Source of the DNA: Halorussus lipolyticus | Lineage (GTDB): Archaea > Halobacteriota > Halobacteria > Halobacteriales > Haladaptataceae | DNA length: 64,000 nucleotides | Direction of reading: 5' to 3' | NCBI RefSeq assembly: GCF_029338375.1 | Contig: NZ_CP119804.1 | Span: 3,306,955-3,370,954, forward strand | Shown here: piece by piece, positions 7,565 through 16,557 of the stretch | Layout of the letters: every line of letters begins with the position of its first letter | Position numbering within the stretch: the stretch's first letter is position 1 | Made by a program: the position numbers and the translations under genes | Notes under the pieces: model-generated | The model's database searches: none | What the model was told of the DNA's origin: nothing | Seen by the model: only the letters and a program-made list of their open reading frames with translations

Positions 7565-7870
7565 TCAGAGGCCGCCGGTCACTTCGTCCAGTCGGTTCAC
7601 TACCTGCTGGAGGTCGGCCTCGTCCTCGATGGCGTCCCGGACGCGCTCTCGCTGGCGGACCTCGGCGGCGCTCGCGCCATAGGCCCGGACGTACTCGGCC
7701 CGCGAGTGTTCGTTGAACGCGTGGCGGATGGCGAAGTAGCCATCGGGAACTACTGAGCCACATACCTTGCACTCGCGGCGCTTGTGGTCGGTCGTCTGGT
7801 GAACGATGGCCTCCTCTACGTCCGCAAACTCCTCGGCGCAACCGTCGATGCCGCACTCCCAATCACTCAT
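7565..7870 (-). CDS. small protein with two C2H2-like zinc fingers
   Basis: A 101-residue protein whose first 55 residues hold two Cys2His2 patterns: Cys6-x4-Cys11-x12-His24-x4-His29 and Cys34-x2-Cys37-x12-His50-x4-His55. The spacing is close to the classical eukaryote-like finger. A short charged helical region follows (RQRERVRDAIEDEADLQQVV). It probably binds zinc and may contact DNA, RNA or protein; no target is known to me. It is divergent from the peptide-binding-protein gene with about 140 bp between them, and that gap holds both promoters. Confidence 0.72.
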   Translation of the reverse strand: MSDWECGIDGCAEEFADVEEAIVHQTTDHKRRECKVCGSVVPDGYFAIRHAFNEHSRAEYVRAYGASAAEVRQRERVRDAIEDEADLQQVVNRLDEVTGGL

Positions 7871-7965
7871 GTACGCGGATGGTCGGAGGGTCCTGATAAA
7901 ACCTTTCGCCTCGGTGTCGGCGTGGCGCGAGGGCTGTCTCGGCGCTCTGAATCAATGTGGAGTGA

Positions 7966-7973
7966 TTTATTAA
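7966..7973 (+). promoter_or_regulatory. TATA box of the peptide-binding-protein gene
   Basis: TTTATTAA lies 41-48 bp before the ATG at 8014. Initiation about 25 bp downstream would fall near 7997, at an upstream ATG (7998) that opens a seven-codon frame overlapping the true start. Confidence 0.5.
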
Positions 7974-8013
7974 TAGCCATTGCCTTCTTCCGTGCCAATG
8001 TCTAGCTCCCACC

Positions 8014-10101
8014 ATGGGTGACGATAACCCAGAGTTCGAAACCGGTCGGCGTAGCTTTCTACAAGCAAGCGGTGCGGGCGCAGTCGCACTGTCACTCCCC
8101 GGCGCGGCGGACGCCGAGGAGCGCGGCGCGGTACGAGACACGGACGAGTCAATCCTGACGGAGCCGACGGACGTGGACGCTCAGAACGTCCAAGAGGGCG
8201 GCGTCTTCGTCATGGGGATGGGCCAACAGCCGAGAGGACTGAATCCACTTTCGACCTCCTCGGCGTACTCGTGGGCGATTCTGGACCTCGTGTATCAGGG
8301 CGGGACCACGGTGGACCCGGTGGAGTTCGAGGTCCGGCCAAACATCTACACGGACTGGACCGTCGAGGTCCCCGACGGGCAGGCCGAACCGCAACCGGAC
8401 GTGTACTTCAACGTCCGGGAGGGCCTGACGTGGACCGACGGCGAGGACCTCACCGTCGAGGACGTGATATTCACCTACGACTACATGAAAGAGCAGGAGC
8501 CGGGGCGGTACGCCTCGGCCATTCAGCCCATCAACACGGTCGAGAAGGCCTCGCAGGGCGACTGGGACGTACACATGAAACTCGACAAGCCCATCGGGAC
8601 CTACGCGAGCAACCAACTCGCGGTGCCGATTCTGCCCCAGCACGTCTGGTCCGACGTGAGCGACTACCGCCAGTACTCGCCGGCCCAGAACGACGGACCG
8701 GTGGGCGTCGGTCCGGGGACGGTCACTCGGTACGAGCAATCGACCGCGGTCGAAGTCGAGTTCCGGGACGACTACCCGCTGGGTGACCTCGGTTGGCGGG
8801 AGGACGTGGACCGACTCGTGTCGGGCGGTCCCTTCCTCGATGCGGTCCGGTTCAAGATATTCGGGAGCGACTCGGCGCTCCAGCAGGCCTTCCTCCGCGG
8901 AAACATCGACAGTCTCTACGACTCCATCAACGTCGCCAACATCCCGAAGGTCGAGGAGAATCAGGGCCAGTCGTTCGTGCAGGGGTACGACACTGGCTTC
9001 GGCTACTTCGCGTACAACATGCGCCGGGTGCCGCTGGACGACGCCACCTTCCGGCAGGCGACTTCGATGGTGTTCGACGACTACTTCTGGACCGAACGAC
9101 TCCAGCAGGGCTACTCCTACATGGGCGACTTCGTGATGCCACCGGGGTACACCGCGGTCCGGCCCGAATCCGCAGTCGAGGACGCCGAACTGCTGAACGC
9201 GCCCGAGACCAACGCCTTCGAGTTCCGCCAGAAGGAACCGGGCGTCCCCGACTACGAGGGGATTCGAACCTTCCTCACCGAGGGGAAGGTCATCGACGGC
9301 GACGAGGGCGAGTACGTCGGCAAGCAGTATCCCGGAACCCTGACGGGCGTCACGGGCGGGCAGTCGAAGGGTAAACACGACTACAGTTTCGGACCGGTCC
9401 AGTCGGAGACCCTGCGCCAGAAGCAGGGCGTCGAGGACGAAATTCGGGTCAACGGCAAGACCATCCCCGAAATCATGGGCGGTCCCATCGAGGTCCTGCT
9501 CTACCCGGCCAAGGACACGCCCAAACTGGCCAAGATGACGACCCGGTGGGTGGACATGATGAACAGACTCGGGATTCCGGCCGTCACGAAGGTCATGACG
9601 TTCAACACGATGCTCGGCCGGGTCTACTCCCAAGAGGACTTCGACATCTACCCGATGGGGTGGAGCGACCTCTCGCCGTTCGCCACGGGGACCCTCTACA
9701 ACATCTTCCACTCCGACAACGCCGACGACCACTCCGAACTCGAAGGCTACGACGAGAAGAACACCACGACCCAACTCAACAACGCGATGGGGTACGGACT
9801 CGGCGACGCCGGGGCCGACGACCTCATCTCGCGGGCCAGAACCACCATGGAAGCCGAGAAGCGCAACCAAATCGCCCGCAAGGCGGTCGAGCGAATCTAT
9901 CTGGACTTCCCGTATCAGGTGTACGGCTACGACAAGGTGATGTGGCCGGTGAACTCCGGGGAGTTCGCCGGGTTCGTCCCGGAGATTCCGGGTCCGGGTG
10001 CCGCGAACCTCCCGGTACAGATGATGCAGATTCACCAGTCCGGCGGCGGAAATGGCGGCGGTGGCGGAAATAGCGGTGGCGGCGGCAACAGCAGTAGCTA
10101 A
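8014..10101 (+). CDS. ABC transporter substrate-binding protein, family 5 (peptide type)
   Basis: A 695-residue extracellular solute-binding protein of the DppA/OppA family. A Tat signal GRRSFLQ lies at 11-17, followed by a short hydrophobic stretch and AADAEE. No lipobox cysteine follows, so it may be released or held another way, unlike many haloarchaeal binding proteins that are lipoproteins. The mature part has the family look: GLTWTDGEDLTVEDVIFTYD and repeated aromatic substrate-pocket segments. The last 20 residues are a Gly/Asn/Ser-rich tail. No permease or ATPase genes lie beside it in this window, so it is an orphan here. Peptide or nickel-type ligands are both possible. Confidence 0.85.
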   Translation: MGDDNPEFETGRRSFLQASGAGAVALSLPGAADAEERGAVRDTDESILTEPTDVDAQNVQEGGVFVMGMGQQPRGLNPLSTSSAYSWAILDLVYQGGTTVDPVEFEVRPNIYTDWTVEVPDGQAEPQPDVYFNVREGLTWTDGEDLTVEDVIFTYDYMKEQEPGRYASAIQPINTVEKASQGDWDVHMKLDKPIGTYASNQLAVPILPQHVWSDVSDYRQYSPAQNDGPVGVGPGTVTRYEQSTAVEVEFRDDYPLGDLGWREDVDRLVSGGPFLDAVRFKIFGSDSALQQAFLRGNIDSLYDSINVANIPKVEENQGQSFVQGYDTGFGYFAYNMRRVPLDDATFRQATSMVFDDYFWTERLQQGYSYMGDFVMPPGYTAVRPESAVEDAELLNAPETNAFEFRQKEPGVPDYEGIRTFLTEGKVIDGDEGEYVGKQYPGTLTGVTGGQSKGKHDYSFGPVQSETLRQKQGVEDEIRVNGKTIPEIMGGPIEVLLYPAKDTPKLAKMTTRWVDMMNRLGIPAVTKVMTFNTMLGRVYSQEDFDIYPMGWSDLSPFATGTLYNIFHSDNADDHSELEGYDEKNTTTQLNNAMGYGLGDAGADDLISRARTTMEAEKRNQIARKAVERIYLDFPYQVYGYDKVMWPVNSGEFAGFVPEIPGPGAANLPVQMMQIHQSGGGNGGGGGNSGGGGNSSS

Positions 10102-10767
10102 CTACCCGAGCAGTGCGGGCACCTCGCGGAGCGACGAAGCGGTTTCGTCGGCGCGGTCGGTCGCCTCGCTCAGTTCGGCCGATTCTTTCGCTTCCGACAG
10201 ATAGACTCCGGTGAAGCCGGATTCTTGGGCCGGTAGCACGTCGCGTTCGAGGTCGTCGGCGACGAAGACGTACTCGTCGGCCGGTATCGCTTCGGTCGCC
10301 GTAGCGAAGATTTCGGGGTCGGGCTTGCCCGCGCCGACCTCGCCCGAAACCACCACGGCGTCGAACTCCTCGGCGAGACCGTGACGGGCTAACTTCCGGC
10401 GCTGAGCGCGCGCCCCGCCGTTGGTCAGCACGCCGAGCGCGGTCTCCGCCGACCCTCCGAGCGCGTCGAAGACCTCGTTGGTACCCGGTCGGAGCGCGGT
10501 CGCCGCGACCTCACGCTCGACGTAGCTCTCGGCTAACTCGTCGGGGTCGGCGTCGAGGCCGAACTCGGCACAGAGGTCGGCCATCGCGTCCCGGTAGGGG
10601 TCAGCGCGGCACTCCCCGAGGAGGTCGAGCAGAGTCTCGGTGAACCGCTCGTGGCGCTCGGCGTCGGCGCGCACGTCGTGGCGGGTCAGGGCCTGTTCGA
10701 AGACCGCGAAGAAGTCCTCGGGGAGGTCGATTAGCGTGCCGTCGAGGTCGAAGAAGACCGCTCGCAT
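10102..10767 (-). CDS. HAD-superfamily hydrolase (phosphatase)
   Basis: A 221-residue haloacid-dehalogenase-fold hydrolase. Motif I is FFDLDGTLID with nucleophile Asp7 and Asp9; motif II is GVLTNGG; motif III is Lys in GAGKPDPEIF; motif IV is VADDLERDV. A helical cap of subfamily I lies between motifs I and II. The likely activity is phosphatase on a small phosphorylated metabolite. It is convergent with the binding-protein gene, whose stop codon it abuts, leaving no intergenic space. Confidence 0.85.
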   Translation of the reverse strand: MRAVFFDLDGTLIDLPEDFFAVFEQALTRHDVRADAERHERFTETLLDLLGECRADPYRDAMADLCAEFGLDADPDELAESYVEREVAATALRPGTNEVFDALGGSAETALGVLTNGGARAQRRKLARHGLAEEFDAVVVSGEVGAGKPDPEIFATATEAIPADEYVFVADDLERDVLPAQESGFTGVYLSEAKESAELSEATDRADETASSLREVPALLG

Positions 10768-10899
10768 GTCTTCGGGGTTCTCCGTTCTCGGATAAAAAGG
10801 GACGGGAGGGCGTGGGTAAGTATCTCACACAACTCCGCCCCTGCGCAAGAGAAACAATCGTGATTTCTAAGGAACGAAGAAGGTTTCTCAAAGCCTACT

Positions 10900-12054
10900 C
10901 TACGATTGCCTATAGATGAGGTTCCGCTGAATCTCGTTCGCGCCCTCGTAGACCACCGGAATGCGAACGTCGCGGTACACCCGCGCGATTCTGCGGTCGG
11001 TCAGAATCGAACGTCCGCCGTGGAACTGCATCCCCTGCTCGGCGCAGTCGGTGGCGACTTCGGTGGCCTTGGTCTTGGCCATCGCGGCCCACAGACCCGC
11101 GTTGTCGCCGTCGCGGACTTTCTCTGCTGACCGGTAGGTCAGCGCGCGGGCCGCCTCGAACTCCATCCGCATGTCGGCCAGACCGTGCTGGACCGCCTGA
11201 AAGTCCGCGATGGTCCGGCCGAACTCCTCTCTGCCGTGGACGAACTCCCACGCCTCCTCGATTGCGGCGGCGGCGAGACCCAGACCGTGGCCCGCCACGA
11301 CGGTCCGCCCGTGGTTGAAGAACTCCGCCAACAGCATGAAGCCAGCGCCCTCGTAGCCCACCAGATTCTCGTCGGGAATCCGGCAGTCGTCGAAGACGAT
11401 GTGGGCCTGCTTGCTCGCCCGCATCCCCATCTTCTCGGGGATGTGTTCGGCGTCGTAGCCCTCGGCATCGGTCGGCACGATGAACAGCGAGTGGTTGCCG
11501 TAGCGATTGTCCTCGTCGTTACCGGTCCGGGCGTAGACCGTCAGCCAGTCGCCCTCGACGCCGTTGCCTATCCAGTACTTCTCGCCGTTCAGGACCCACT
11601 CTCCCGTGTCCTCGTCTTTCTCGGCGGTGGTCTGCATTCCCGAGAGGTCGCTCCCGGTGTCGGGTTCAGAGACCGCGAGGCCCGTAATCTGGTCGCCCTC
11701 GGCGACCGGTCGGAGGTACTCCTCTTTCTGCTCGTCGGTGCCGTGGGCTTCCACGATTTCCGCGCCGAAACTGGCGAGTTGGAGCGACAGGGCGATGCCC
11801 GCGTCGGCCCGAAACCACTCCTCGGCCACGGCGAGCATCTCCACCACGTCGAGACCCCGGCCACCCAAGTCCTCGCCGATGTCTTGGGCGACGAGTCCGG
11901 CGTCCTGTCCGGCTTGCAGGATGTCGTGGGGGTACTCGGCTTCTCGGAATCGCTCCTCGGCGTTGGGCGCGATGTACTCGTCGGCGAACTCGCGGGCCTC
12001 GTGTTTGACTTCTCGGGCGTACTCTGGCACGATGTCGTCGGCGAGCAGTTCCAT
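10900..12054 (-). CDS. acyl-CoA dehydrogenase
   Basis: A 384-residue FAD enzyme that introduces the alpha-beta double bond into acyl-CoA, passing electrons to an electron-transfer flavoprotein. The middle domain has GLAVSEPDTGSDLSGMQT and LNGEKYWIGNG, both conserved in the family. The catalytic glutamate fits Glu370 in YEGANEIQRN near the C-terminus. The length is typical. With the nearby acyl-CoA ligase it suggests a fatty-acid or branched-chain-acid degradation step. Chain-length preference cannot be read. Confidence 0.9.
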   Translation of the reverse strand: MELLADDIVPEYAREVKHEAREFADEYIAPNAEERFREAEYPHDILQAGQDAGLVAQDIGEDLGGRGLDVVEMLAVAEEWFRADAGIALSLQLASFGAEIVEAHGTDEQKEEYLRPVAEGDQITGLAVSEPDTGSDLSGMQTTAEKDEDTGEWVLNGEKYWIGNGVEGDWLTVYARTGNDEDNRYGNHSLFIVPTDAEGYDAEHIPEKMGMRASKQAHIVFDDCRIPDENLVGYEGAGFMLLAEFFNHGRTVVAGHGLGLAAAAIEEAWEFVHGREEFGRTIADFQAVQHGLADMRMEFEAARALTYRSAEKVRDGDNAGLWAAMAKTKATEVATDCAEQGMQFHGGRSILTDRRIARVYRDVRIPVVYEGANEIQRNLIYRQS

Positions 12055-12481
12055 ACGGGATGGAAGGACTGCGGGAGGATATACTTCGGGGCTGGTCGGG
12101 AGACGAACTCGGGGGCCGAGTTGGGGTGAGAACCGGAGGAGCTGAGAGGAGTGAGAACCAGAGGAGCCGAGAGAAACGAACCCTGAAAGTCAGCAAGAAG
12201 CTAGCTTCAGGCGTGAGCAACGCCGTCTACCTCCCCGTCCAACACCGCAACCGCCCAACACCGCAACCGCCCCGCTACCGCGAACCTCATACCTCCCCAC
12301 CCTCCTCGGTCACTCCCGCTGGTCGTTCGCTCGTCCCTCGCACGAGGGATGCGCGCAGTTCTGCGCGCGCCGGAAGACAAACCACGTCTTCCGAGCCTGC
12401 GCTCACTTCGTTCGCGCAGACACCCCCGCGCGCCGGACGGTTGGTTCGGTAGTCGTCTGACCGGTTACGCCATCGCTGGAC
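12055..12481. repeat. intergenic gap with modular hairpin element (family B)
   Basis: 427 bp without a gene. From AGCTAGCTTCAGGC at 12199 rightward it holds short direct repeats (ACACCGCAACCGCCC twice) and a chain of GC-rich hairpins: a CCCTCGCACGAGGG palindrome near 12336, GCGCGCAGTTCTGCGCGC near 12351, GGAAGACAAACCACGTCTTCC near 12373 and a TGCGC-GCGCA stem near 12400. The same opening 14-mer begins the element at 19922, and the GGAAGAC hairpin recurs at 58618 and 16488. Overlapping reading frames here are compositional artefacts. Confidence 0.6.
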
Positions 12482-14140
12482 TCACTCGTCTTCTTCCGGG
12501 GCGGCCTCATCGGGCACCGACCCCTCGACCAGCGACTCGTCGCTGTACTCCTCGCGCAGGACCTTCTTGTCGAACTTCCCGGTCGCGGTCTTTGGCACCT
12601 CGTCGATGAAGACGAGTTCGTCGGGTGCCCACCATCGCGGGTACTCGTCCTGAATCGACGCCATGAGGGCCTCGCGCAGGTCCTCCTCGTCGGCCCCCTC
12701 GACCGGAACCACGAAGGCGACCGGTCGCTCCTGCCAGCGTTCGTGAGGCACGCCGATGACCGTGGCCTCGGCCACGCTGTCGTTCGCCATCAGCGCGTTT
12801 TCGAGTTCGAGCGACGAAATCCATTCCCCGCCGCTCTTGATGACGTCCTTGGCGCGGTCCACGATTTTGACGTAGCCGTCGGTGTCCACCGTCACCACGT
12901 CGCCGGTCTTGAGCCATCCGTCCTCGAAGTCCTCCTCGTTGGCTTCGGGGCGCTCGAAGTACGATTGGGTCACCCACGGCCCTTTGATGTACATTTCGCC
13001 GAAGTCCTCGCCGTTCCACGGGACCTCACTGCCGTCGTCGTCCACGACTTTGAACTCCAGTCCGGGCACGACGAGGCCCTGCTTGCCCCGCTTCTCGTAG
13101 CGCGCGTCGTCGTCCCAGTCCTCCATTCCGGCCTTGAGGTGCGAGACAGTCCCGATTGGGGCGGTTTCGGTCATGCCCCACGCGTGGAGGACGTCCACGT
13201 CGTACTCCTCGTCGAAGCGCCGGATGACGGCCTCGGGGGCGGCGCTCCCGCCGATGACGATGGTTTCGAGCGACGAGAGGTCGGCGTCGTTGTCCTCCAG
13301 ATATTCGAGGAGTCCGAGCCAAACCGTCGGCACGCCCGCGGTGAAGGTGACGCCTTCCTCCTCGATGAGTTGAGCCAAGTCCGCAGGTTCCGGTGCGGGA
13401 CCGGGGTAGACGTGCTTGGCTCCCGCGGCAGTCGCCGAATAGGGCATTCCCCATGCGTTGACGTGGAACATGGGCACGACCGGCATGATTACGTCGGACT
13501 CGTCGAACTCCAGTCCCTGCGGGGTCAGAGACGCCATCGTGTGCGACCAGAGCATCTGCTGGGTGTACTCGACGCCCTTGGGCTTGCCCGTGGTCCCGGA
13601 GGTGTAGCACATCCCGGCTTTGGTGTCGCCCGAGAGGTCCGGCCAGTCGTAGTCGGCCGACTCGTCGGCGACGAAGGACTCGTAGTCAGTTACTGGGGAG
13701 AGCGAGGTTTCGGGGACTTGCTGGCCCATCACGACGAACTGCTCGACGCTCTCGAAGGCCGCCGAGTCGGCGGGACCTTCCAGTTTCTCGATGAGGGAGG
13801 GGTCCACGAAGATGAGTTTGTCGTCGGCGTTCTCTACGATGTACTCGATGTGGTGGTCGGGGAGGAGGGGATTGATTGTGTGCAACTGCGCGCCGGAGTT
13901 GGGCACGCCGAAGTAGGTCTCGAAGTGGCGGTGGTGATTCCAGCAGAACGTCGCCACCCTGTCGCCCGATTCGATGCCCGCTGAATCGAGAGCGTTCGCC
14001 AACTGGCCGGTCCGGTCGGCGAACTCCGCGTAGTCGTATCGCTCGATTCCCTGCGCGGTCCGAGAGACGATTTCGGTGTCGGGGTACAGTTTCTCGGCGC
14101 GCCAGAGGAACGGTCGAAGTGTGGGGTCAGTTCCACCCAT
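12482..14140 (-). CDS. long-chain acyl-CoA ligase (AMP-forming)
   Basis: A 552-residue acyl-adenylate-forming enzyme that activates a carboxylic acid to its CoA thioester through acyl-AMP. The P-loop-like TSGTTGKPKG lies at about 178-189; WGMTETAP and the hinge region LKTGDVVTVDTDGYVKIVDR precede KDVIKSGGEWIS, and the catalytic C-terminal lysine fits KTATGKFDKK. An acidic tail ends the protein. It lies in the same orientation as the acyl-CoA dehydrogenase downstream, 0.4 kb apart. Medium- or long-chain acids are likely substrates by family; not proven. Confidence 0.88.
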   Translation of the reverse strand: MGGTDPTLRPFLWRAEKLYPDTEIVSRTAQGIERYDYAEFADRTGQLANALDSAGIESGDRVATFCWNHHRHFETYFGVPNSGAQLHTINPLLPDHHIEYIVENADDKLIFVDPSLIEKLEGPADSAAFESVEQFVVMGQQVPETSLSPVTDYESFVADESADYDWPDLSGDTKAGMCYTSGTTGKPKGVEYTQQMLWSHTMASLTPQGLEFDESDVIMPVVPMFHVNAWGMPYSATAAGAKHVYPGPAPEPADLAQLIEEEGVTFTAGVPTVWLGLLEYLEDNDADLSSLETIVIGGSAAPEAVIRRFDEEYDVDVLHAWGMTETAPIGTVSHLKAGMEDWDDDARYEKRGKQGLVVPGLEFKVVDDDGSEVPWNGEDFGEMYIKGPWVTQSYFERPEANEEDFEDGWLKTGDVVTVDTDGYVKIVDRAKDVIKSGGEWISSLELENALMANDSVAEATVIGVPHERWQERPVAFVVPVEGADEEDLREALMASIQDEYPRWWAPDELVFIDEVPKTATGKFDKKVLREEYSDESLVEGSVPDEAAPEEDE

Positions 14141-14242
14141 ATTCTTTCTCCGGGCTTCGACACCTTATTGTTTGTTACAAGATACCAACCTAAAACTCCG
14201 CGAATCAGAATCGTTAACCGGTGGGTGTGGCAACGTTCGGAC

Positions 14243-15001
14243 GTGACAGGGGGCGAGTCGTTTCGCGTCGATTTCCACGTGAAGGTGTTGGACGAGCGAG
14301 TAGTGCAACGAGCAAAGGCCCGCGGGTTGGACGCAATCGTCTACGCACCCCACTTCACTCGACTCTCCGAGGTCCGCCAGCAGGCCGACCGATTCTCCGA
14401 CGACGACCTGTTGGTGATTCCCGGCCGAGAGGTGTTCACGGGCGACTGGTCGAACCGCAGGCACGTCCTCGCGTTCGGCCTCGACGACCCGGTGCCCGAC
14501 TTCATCACCCTCGCCGACGCGCTGGCCGAGTTCGACCGGCAGGACGCCGCGGTCCTCGCGCCGCATCCGGAGTTCCTCAACGTCAGTTTCGACGCCGAGG
14601 ACTTGTCGGCCCACCGCGACCGAATCGACGCCGTGGAGGCCTACAACCCGAAACACTGGGCGCACCACAATCGACGCGCTCGGGAACTGGCGACCGAGTT
14701 CGACCTGCCGACGTTCACCTCGTCGTACGCCCACCTCCGGGGGTCGGTCGGCGAGGCGTGGACCGAGTTCGAGGAGTCCTTCGACTCGGCGAGTGACCTC
14801 GTGTCGGCGCTGAAGGAGGGCGTCTCGCGCAGAATCGTCCACCGGTCGGGATGGGGCCACAAACTCCGGTGCGCCGCGGAGTTCGCGCATCTCGGGTGGG
14901 AGAACTCCTACGAGAAAATCGACCGCCTGTTTCTCTCGGGGACCGAACCGACCCACCCGAATCACATCGCCTACGACGACCGATTCGAGAGCGTCTACTA
15001 G
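14243..15001 (+). CDS. PHP-type metal-dependent phosphoesterase-like protein
   Basis: A 252-residue protein of the PHP superfamily. Motifs include FRVDFHVKV at the N-terminus, GLDAIVYAPH, IPGREVFT and LAPHPEF, where His, Asp and Glu side chains are placed as metal ligands. I use the GTG at 14243 because TCGTTAACC ends about 25 bp before it (leaderless geometry) and the PHP domain starts immediately; the in-frame ATG at 14168 lies upstream of that promoter. The gene shares its last four bases with the convergent membrane-protein gene (CTAG at 14998-15001). Substrate unknown. Confidence 0.75.
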   Translation: MTGGESFRVDFHVKVLDERVVQRAKARGLDAIVYAPHFTRLSEVRQQADRFSDDDLLVIPGREVFTGDWSNRRHVLAFGLDDPVPDFITLADALAEFDRQDAAVLAPHPEFLNVSFDAEDLSAHRDRIDAVEAYNPKHWAHHNRRARELATEFDLPTFTSSYAHLRGSVGEAWTEFEESFDSASDLVSALKEGVSRRIVHRSGWGHKLRCAAEFAHLGWENSYEKIDRLFLSGTEPTHPNHIAYDDRFESVY

Positions 15002-15480
15002 AGCAGTCCCGTAATCGAGGCCGTGAGGTCCTGCACCGGGAGTTGGACGTGGACCACTGCGGCGATGAGCGCGACTTCGAGACCCGTGATGAGGACCGTC
15101 ACGAGGGTGGCGCGCTCGCTCGAAACTGCAACGCCGACCGGGAGGTTGTACTCCTTCGTGTAGGGGTAGAACAGCGCGATGCCGCGCTTGCTCCCCACCA
15201 CGTCCAGCACGTAGTGGGTCGCCACGCCAATCCAGACGTAGTGGAGGTTGTCGAAGAAGACGGGGTAGGCGTAGATAATCGCCAGCACGGGCAGGTTGTG
15301 GAGCGTCTTGCGGTGCTTGCCGAACGCGGTGTCCACGTCGGGGAACAGCGCGCCGAGGACCACCGGCACGGAAATCTCGGCGATGGCCCGGAAAGTGGGC
15401 ACGTCGCCCGAGGGGTGCAAGACGTACCCCAGTCCGATACTCAGCAGAACCGCGTTCAGCACGTGTCCCTCCTTGTTCAT
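14998..15480 (-). CDS. membrane-bound metal-dependent hydrolase-like protein (YdjM type)
   Basis: A 160-residue integral membrane protein with four or so hydrophobic segments. It begins MNKEGHVLNAVLL and carries LFPDVDTAFGKHRKTLHN and ATHYVLDV, the His/Asp motifs of the YdjM/DUF457 family. The conserved polar residues at membrane edges suggest a metal site. The actual reaction of this family is poorly known. The stop codon overlaps that of the convergent PHP gene. Confidence 0.8.
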   Translation of the reverse strand: MNKEGHVLNAVLLSIGLGYVLHPSGDVPTFRAIAEISVPVVLGALFPDVDTAFGKHRKTLHNLPVLAIIYAYPVFFDNLHYVWIGVATHYVLDVVGSKRGIALFYPYTKEYNLPVGVAVSSERATLVTVLITGLEVALIAAVVHVQLPVQDLTASITGLL

Positions 15481-15744
15481 GGCTTGGCCTCGGTCATATC
15501 GGACTCCTTACCCGGCGGCGACTCAAGGTTTTCCTTCCGATGTCTGACGCACGTCTTGCGCTTTCGGGATTCGGGTCAAGGAAGACCCGAGGGTCCTCCG
15601 ACAGAGCGCGCTCGGTGTGCCAAACCACCGACAAAGGCCCGACCACCCAAACCACCGTACCCCGAAACAAGCAACAATTACAAGCTTCTAATAATCACAA
15701 ATTTGCTTTTGGGAAATATTTTGATTGCTCTAACACTATCACCG

Positions 15745-16260
15745 CTATTCCGACTCTATCTCAGAAAGCACGTCCCGAAGCGCCTGCCGGGCGATTTGCT
15801 CTTTCACCATTCGCCGACTCCCGTCGAACTCGTAGCGAGAGACCGTCGCGTAGGACTCCTGCGTACCCCACTCGCCGGCGTATGCCACCCCGATGAACAC
15901 CGTTCCGACCGGTTTCTCGTCGGTCCCGCCGGTCGGCCCCGCGATGCCGGTCGTCGCCACGCCCCAGTCGGTTCCGGCATCGTCGCGGACCCCGCGGGCC
16001 ATCTGGCGCGCGACGGGTTCGCTGACCGCGCCGTGTTCGTCCAAGGCCTCGCGAGCGACGCCGAGTTCCTGCAGTTTGGCGTCGTAGGAGTAGGTCACGA
16101 GGCCCCGGTCGAAGTAGTCACTCGACCCCGACACGTCGGTCAGAAGCGACCCGACGAGACCGCCGGTGCAGGACTCGGCGACTGCGAGGGTCTGGTCGGC
16201 CTCGCGGAGTGGGTCTCCGATGCGCTCCTCGACTGGTGGCTCCTCGGCGAACTCGCGCAT
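15745..16260 (-). CDS. cinA: CinA C-terminal-domain protein (NMN amidohydrolase type)
   Basis: A 171-residue protein consisting of the CinA amidohydrolase domain alone, which in bacteria converts nicotinamide mononucleotide to the nicotinate form. Conserved segments are [12 protein letters not shown] with the active Ser/Cys region, [12 protein letters not shown] and [20 protein letters not shown]. The start is the ATG at 16258-16260, where homology begins; longer in-frame extensions run into the hairpin element upstream. Downstream it ends in AT-rich DNA. Role in NAD salvage is by family. Confidence 0.87.
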   Translation of the reverse strand: MREFAEEPPVEERIGDPLREADQTLAVAESCTGGLVGSLLTDVSGSSDYFDRGLVTYSYDAKLQELGVAREALDEHGAVSEPVARQMARGVRDDAGTDWGVATTGIAGPTGGTDEKPVGTVFIGVAYAGEWGTQESYATVSRYEFDGSRRMVKEQIARQALRDVLSEIESE

Positions 16261-16557
16261 ACTTGAGGTGTCGGGGCGGACGTGGATGAAGGTGCGGGTG
16301 TCGGTGGTAATTGGTCGGTTGGCGGACTGGCCGATGGAGTCCTCGAAACCGCCGGAGCGGACGAGACCGCAACATCCTCGAAAGCCCTCGCGCGGTTCGC
16401 GGTCACGTGAGGAGTGGCGGCGCTCCGCGCTGTGGCTGGCGAGCGGTGGAACCGCGAGCGAAGCGAACGTGATTTCGGAAGACACGGGTTGTCTTCCGGC
16501 GGTCGCCCCTTCAGTCCACCAAGGAATGACGATTGGTCCATTGGCGAAACCAGTCGC
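16261..16557. repeat. intergenic gap with hairpin element A1
   Basis: About 300 bp. An element spans 16378-16520 in inverted orientation: it is bounded by TCGAAAGCCCTCGCGCGG on the left and GCCCCTTCAGTCCACC on the right, the same ends as the elements near 18466, 36254, 44613 and 58511. Its interior has a GGAAGACACGGGTTGTCTTCC hairpin and further GC-rich stems. The outer arms pair imperfectly. No gene. Confidence 0.6.

Noticed and set aside
12060..12609. 130- and 86-codon plus-strand frames
   Set aside because: They run through hairpin repeats and antisense to the acyl-CoA ligase; Pro/Arg-rich, no homology.
16371..16531. Possible CRISPR-like repeats among the recurring hairpins
   Set aside because: The units are dispersed over 46 kb, not arrayed with regular spacers, and no cas genes are present.
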